Notes under the pieces: generated by a model | What the model was told of the DNA's origin: nothing | The model's input: the letters and a program-made list of their open reading frames with translations, nothing else | Databases searched by the model: none | Shown here: positions 39,138 to 42,076 of the stretch, piece after piece | How the letters are laid out: each line of letters starts with the position of its first letter | How positions within the stretch are numbered: the stretch's first letter is position 1 | Source: an uncultured Xylophilus sp. | GTDB taxonomy: Bacteria > Pseudomonadota > Gammaproteobacteria > Burkholderiales > Burkholderiaceae_C | Assembly: GCA_913776965.1 (NCBI GenBank) | Contig: CAJYQL010000072.1 | Location: 1 to 42,076 of the forward strand | Direction: 5' to 3' | Length of the DNA stretch: 42,076 bases | Made by a program: the position numbers and the translations under genes

Positions 39138-39487
39138 CACCGAACCGCACCACCCGCCCCCATCCCGCCGCCCAGGCCGGCGCCGCCGTGCCCGATCGCG
39201 CCCGCCCGGTGTCGCCGCTGCTGGCCGCGACGCTCGATGCAGCCCGCCGGCGCTGCGACGACTTCGAGGACGGCCAGGCCGCCCGCGAGGCGATGAAGCG
39301 CGCGGTGCTCGACACGCGGCCCGAGCTGCTGGCCGACCTGCTGCGCGTGCTGACCGAGCACCGCCTGACCCGCGCCGACTTCGTGTCCCCCTTCCGCACG
39401 ACCGCCGCCGGCCCGGCCACGGCGGCAGTACTCCCCGCTGGCGCCCCCGCGCCGGTCCCACCCCACCGCCAGGAGCCCACCCCATGA
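39134..39487 (+). CDS. Unknown protein downstream of A
   Basis: A 117-residue protein starting at GTG 39134 and overlapping A. Pro/Ala/Arg-rich ends around a helical centre (LLAATLDAARRRCDDFEDGQAAREAMKRAVLDTRPELLADLLRVLTEH). Coupled to the next gene by a 4-bp ATGA overlap. No family recognised. Confidence 0.55.
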   Translation: MTPNRTTRPHPAAQAGAAVPDRARPVSPLLAATLDAARRRCDDFEDGQAAREAMKRAVLDTRPELLADLLRVLTEHRLTRADFVSPFRTTAAGPATAAVLPAGAPAPVPPHRQEPTP

Positions 39488-39699
39488 CAGCGAAACGCAC
39501 CGAGCCGCGCATGCACGCCTACGCCCGGCCGATCGACGGCGATTACGTGAACTCGTCCAAGACCACCACCGAGCACCTGCGCGCCGTGTTCGACGCCGAG
39601 CGCGCCCGCATCGCCCAGCAGAACGCCCCGCGCCGCCGGCGCCGCAAGCCGGTACCGCCCGCTGGCGACAACGCGGCGCAGCTCCAGCTCGTCGCCTGA
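39484..39699 (+). CDS. Small unknown protein, basic C-terminus
   Basis: A 71-residue protein (MTAKRTEPRMHAYARPIDGD). Basic stretch RRRRRKP at about 50-56 suggests nucleic-acid binding. The CAGGAG ribosome site about 9 bp upstream supports the start. It overlaps the previous stop (ATGA). Confidence 0.55.
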   Translation: MTAKRTEPRMHAYARPIDGDYVNSSKTTTEHLRAVFDAERARIAQQNAPRRRRRKPVPPAGDNAAQLQLVA

Positions 39700-39735
39700 C
39701 CCGATCCACCACCGACCACCCGAGGAAATCCCACC

Positions 39736-39945
39736 ATGCTGCCCATCCCCCACGTCCAGACCCTGCACAGCTACCGCGCCACCGTCGTCCCGGCCGAAGT
39801 CGCCGCCGAGGATGTCGAGGGCGCCGCCGCCGCCGGCCTGCTGCGCACGATCCGCGTGCGCGCTCCCCACGCCTCCCACGCCGTGCGCGCCGCGCGCCAC
39901 GTCACCGGCCTGCCGGTCAACCACGTCGAACGGGTGGAGGACTGA
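39736..39945 (+). CDS. Small unknown protein
   Basis: A 69-residue protein (MLPIPHVQTLHSYRATVVPAE). Contains VAAEDVEGAAAAGLLRTIRVRAPHASHAVRAARHVTGLPV, an alpha/beta-like pattern. The ribosome site GAGGAAA lies about 9 bp upstream. It ends 4 bp before the DUF4406-type gene. Confidence 0.55.
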   Translation: MLPIPHVQTLHSYRATVVPAEVAAEDVEGAAAAGLLRTIRVRAPHASHAVRAARHVTGLPVNHVERVED

Positions 39946-39949
39946 CCCG

Positions 39950-40270
39950 ATGCGCGTCTACATCGCCGGCCCGATGTCGGGCTATCCCGAGCTGAACTTT
40001 CCGGCCTTCCACGCCGCGGCCGCGGCCCTGCGCGCCGAAGGCCACCACGTCGAGAACCCGGCGGAAATCAACGCCGACCCGTCGGCGCAGTGGCTGGACT
40101 GCATGCGCATGGACATCGCCCGCCTGGTCACCTGCGACGCGGTGTTCCTGCTGCCAGGCTGGGAGCGCTCCCGCGGCGCCCTGGTCGAGCAGACCCTGGC
40201 CGCCGGCCTGGGCCTGCCGGTGCTCTACGCAGACGGCGCCGCGGCCTATGCCTCCGCGGGAGGTGCCTGA
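39950..40270 (+). CDS. DUF4406-type protein (deoxyribosyltransferase-like fold)
   Basis: A 106-residue protein. The start MRVYIAGPMSGYPELNFPAFHAAAAALRAEGHHVENPAEIN and the later CDAVFLLPGWERSRGALVEQTLAAGLGLPVLY are characteristic of the small phage family related to nucleoside 2-deoxyribosyltransferases. It may act on nucleotides; the reaction is not established. Stop overlaps the next start (TGATG), so it is coupled to the methyltransferase. Confidence 0.85.
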   Translation: MRVYIAGPMSGYPELNFPAFHAAAAALRAEGHHVENPAEINADPSAQWLDCMRMDIARLVTCDAVFLLPGWERSRGALVEQTLAAGLGLPVLYADGAAAYASAGGA

Positions 40271-41064
40271 TGTTCCGGGAAAAGATCGGCGACGCGATCC
40301 TCTACCGCGGCGACGCGCTGGAAATGCTGCAGTCCCTGGACGCGCAGTCGGTCGATGCCCTCATCACCGACCCGCCCTACAGCAGCGGCGGCGCCTTCCG
40401 CGGTGATCGCGTGATGGACACGCGGTCGAAATACCTGCAGAGCGACAGCGGCAACCTAGCGCTGGAGAACTTCGGCGGCGACAACCGCGACCAGCGGAAC
40501 TTCCATTTCTGGAGCTGCCTGTGGGCGGCGGCTGCGCTGCGCGCCTGCAAGCCGGGCGCGCCGGGCCTGCTGTTTACCGACTGGCGGCAGCTCCCCGTTT
40601 CCACTGACTACCTGCAGGGCGGCGGCTGGGTTTGGCGCGGCGTGGTGCCGTGGTTCAAGCGTAGCGCCCGGCCGCAGCTCGGCCGCTTCACCGCCGCCTG
40701 CGAGTACGTGGTGTGGGGCAGCGCCGGCCCGATGCCGCTGGAGCGCGGCATCGGCGTCCTGCCCGGCTTCTACCAGTACACGCCGCCAGCCAACCGCGAG
40801 CACATCACGCAGAAGCCGGTCGAGCTGATGGCCGACATGGTGCGCATCTGCAGCGCCGGCGGTGTCGTGCTGGATCCCTTCATGGGTTCCGGCACCACCG
40901 GCGTGGCCGCCGTCCAGCTCGGCCGCCGCTTCATCGGCTGCGAGCAGAGCCCGCACTTCTTCGACGTGGCCTGCCGCCGCATCGAGGCCGCCCTGCAGAG
41001 CCGCCGGATGTTCGACGCGCCGGCCGCCGCCCGTTCCCTCCCCCTCGACATGGAGACACCATGA
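40270..41064 (+). CDS. DNA methyltransferase, beta class (DPPY type)
   Basis: A 264-residue enzyme that would transfer a methyl group from S-adenosylmethionine to adenine N6 or cytosine N4. The DPPY catalytic motif is at 34-37 (ITDPPYSSGG) and the SAM-binding motif I is DPFMGSGTTGVAA at 202-214 with the downstream IGCE. The order DPPY before motif I makes it beta class. No restriction enzyme gene is beside it, so it is probably a solitary phage methyltransferase that protects DNA or alters expression. Coupled to both neighbours. Confidence 0.92.
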   Translation: MFREKIGDAILYRGDALEMLQSLDAQSVDALITDPPYSSGGAFRGDRVMDTRSKYLQSDSGNLALENFGGDNRDQRNFHFWSCLWAAAALRACKPGAPGLLFTDWRQLPVSTDYLQGGGWVWRGVVPWFKRSARPQLGRFTAACEYVVWGSAGPMPLERGIGVLPGFYQYTPPANREHITQKPVELMADMVRICSAGGVVLDPFMGSGTTGVAAVQLGRRFIGCEQSPHFFDVACRRIEAALQSRRMFDAPAAARSLPLDMETP

Positions 41065-41654
41065 CCGACATCACCTGCATCCCGGCCGGCGGCCCCGCCG
41101 CGGCCACCGCCGGCGCCGGCGGCCTCCCGCCGCTGCCCGACTTCCAGAACACCGAGCTGTGGCCGCTGCTGCTGCGCTGGTCCAACGCCGCCACCGGCGC
41201 GCCGAAGATCGCAGCGGCCGAGCACGTCGAGGGCGCGCTCGGCCGGCTGATGCGCGACTATGCCGGTGCGGTCCTCGCGCGTGTCGGCACCCTGCCGTCG
41301 CAGCCCAACGATGGCCGAGGCGAACCCGAGCGCGAAGCCTTCGAGGCGTGGGTCGTTGAATTCGACTGCGGCCCGAACCTCGACCGCACCGCGTGCTTCT
41401 ACGACTCGTTCAATGTGCAGCGCGCCTGGGCTGCATGGTTGGCGGGCGTCGCTTGGCGTGCTCTGACAGCGGCACCGGCCGAGCCGGCCGCCCCTGCGGA
41501 TCCGGTGCTGGTGCCCCGCCGATTCGTGCCGGTCGGCAAGAGCGAGCCGAAGTGCCGCGACTGCGCCGACTTCGGGCCGATCTGCCCGAACAGTGGGAAG
41601 CCCTGCGGTAGCGTGGCGCCAATAGGTGCGGCACAGAAGGGACGGGCCGACTGA
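41061..41654 (+). CDS. Unknown protein with a C-terminal cysteine cluster
   Basis: A 197-residue protein (start MTDITCIPAGGPAAATAG). The central part (EPEREAFEAWVVEFDCGPNLDRTACFYDSFNVQRAWAAWLAGVAWRAL) looks helical. The C-terminus has the cluster CRDCADFGPICPNSGKPC with four cysteines able to bind zinc. It lies between two methyltransferase genes and is coupled to both (ATGA before, TGATG after). Confidence 0.6.
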   Translation: MTDITCIPAGGPAAATAGAGGLPPLPDFQNTELWPLLLRWSNAATGAPKIAAAEHVEGALGRLMRDYAGAVLARVGTLPSQPNDGRGEPEREAFEAWVVEFDCGPNLDRTACFYDSFNVQRAWAAWLAGVAWRALTAAPAEPAAPADPVLVPRRFVPVGKSEPKCRDCADFGPICPNSGKPCGSVAPIGAAQKGRAD

Positions 41655-42076
41655 TGCGCACCCCACAATTCATCCTCGACCTATCCGACGAACTGCTGGT
41701 GGACGACTTCGCCTGCGGCGGCGGCATGTCCGAAGCCATCGAGCAGGCGATCGGCCGGCATGTCGATATCGCTGTGAACCACGACAGCGACGCCTGCAGC
41801 ATGCACGCGGCCAACCACCCGCAGACCCAACACTACTGCCGCGACGTGTTCGACGTGGCGCCGCGCGACGCGACCCGCGGCCGCCTGGTCGGCCTGCTGC
41901 ACATGTCGCCCGACTGCACCCACCACAGCCAGGCCCGCGGCGGCCAGCCGCGCAGCAAGGTGCTGCGCGGCCTGGCCTGGGTCGGCGTGCGCTGGGCCGG
42001 CCAGGTGCAGCCGCGGGTCATCACGCTGGAGAACGTCAAGCAGATCCTGCAGTGGGGCCCGCTGATCGCCAAGCGC
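41654..42076 (+). CDS. C5-cytosine DNA methyltransferase, cut by window edge
   Basis: The first 141 residues only; the gene continues beyond 42076. Motif I is DDFACGGGMSEAI (17-29), a variant of the usual FAGxGG. The catalytic Cys is in SPDCTHHSQ (85-93) and motif VI is TLENVKQ (124-130). The P-D-C catalytic motif is the form seen in a phage subgroup of C5-methyltransferases. Right-edge truncation is due to the window, not mutation. Confidence 0.88.
   Translation, partial: MRTPQFILDLSDELLVDDFACGGGMSEAIEQAIGRHVDIAVNHDSDACSMHAANHPQTQHYCRDVFDVAPRDATRGRLVGLLHMSPDCTHHSQARGGQPRSKVLRGLAWVGVRWAGQVQPRVITLENVKQILQWGPLIAKR

Noticed and set aside
37797-39512. A 571-codon minus-strand frame
   Set aside because: Antisense to replication gene A, whose HUH motifs are clear.
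4921-42076. Integrase gene of the prophage
   Set aside because: No tyrosine or serine recombinase was found in any frame; it presumably lies right of the window.
1-42076. CRISPR array or tRNA gene
   Set aside because: No spaced repeats of CRISPR type and no tRNA-like cloverleaf were noticed by eye; a tRNA scan was not possible.

Overview
The window is high-GC DNA (mostly about two thirds G+C) and is dominated by one nearly complete P2-like temperate prophage (myovirus, Peduovirus-type gene order). The style of the virion proteins, the GC content and a neighbouring II/X-type Rep gene suggest a gammaproteobacterium of the Xanthomonas/Stenotrophomonas/Lysobacter group. That host assignment is an inference from recalled family resemblance, not from a search.

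Layout. (1) Positions 1-4900, lower GC: a small replicon-like element with a II/X-family rolling-circle replication initiator (401-1519, minus). It lies beside a 426-bp repeat-rich non-coding region (20-bp iterons, a perfect inverted repeat, and a 9-bp tandem array that can fold back on a distal arm). Upstream are two translationally coupled regulators (HTH and AlpA-like) and a divergent gene of unknown function that seems interrupted by an in-frame TGA. (2) 4900-5670: repeats, a strong terminator, a cos-like sequence and a perfect E. coli-type LexA box ahead of a 73-codon gene. (3) 5898-28367: the late genes Q and P (minus), then O N M L X, lysis, R S V, an unknown gene, PAAR, W J I, tail fibre genes, FI FII E/E' T U D (plus). 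Late transcription is probably driven from three copies of a 24-bp dyad element at exactly the places where P2 has its late promoters (P/O, V, F), with the activator Ogr encoded at 35617-35958. (4) 28390-33548 (minus): a cargo block absent from P2, comprising a three-PAS hybrid histidine kinase, a two-helix membrane protein and a GAF-GGDEF(degenerate)-EAL protein that keeps the c-di-GMP phosphodiesterase residues. (5) 33635-34877 (minus): a WYL-like/BRCT protein and two tandem related XRE repressors. (6) 34920 to the right edge (plus): the early region, with three small ribbon-helix-helix-like proteins, Ogr, small unknowns, the HUH replication initiator A, a DUF4406-type protein, a beta-class DNA methyltransferase and the start of a C5-cytosine methyltransferase cut by the window edge. 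No integrase is present in the window; it is presumably to the right.

How it works together. The repressors face the early genes across a 42-bp gap and hold the lysogenic state. The LexA-controlled small gene could link SOS damage to induction, as Tum does in phage 186. Early expression yields A and Ogr, and Ogr turns on the late promoters. The repressor operon and the signalling cargo are all on the minus strand with small gaps, so the cargo could be expressed in the lysogen and alter host c-di-GMP signalling. This arrangement is the most interesting unexplained part of the window. Other notable points are a holin-endolysin fusion, a short V spike paired with a separate PAAR tip, a conserved T TTT TTG frameshift in E/E', a large hairpin between M and L, and an extra 54-residue membrane protein between E' and T.
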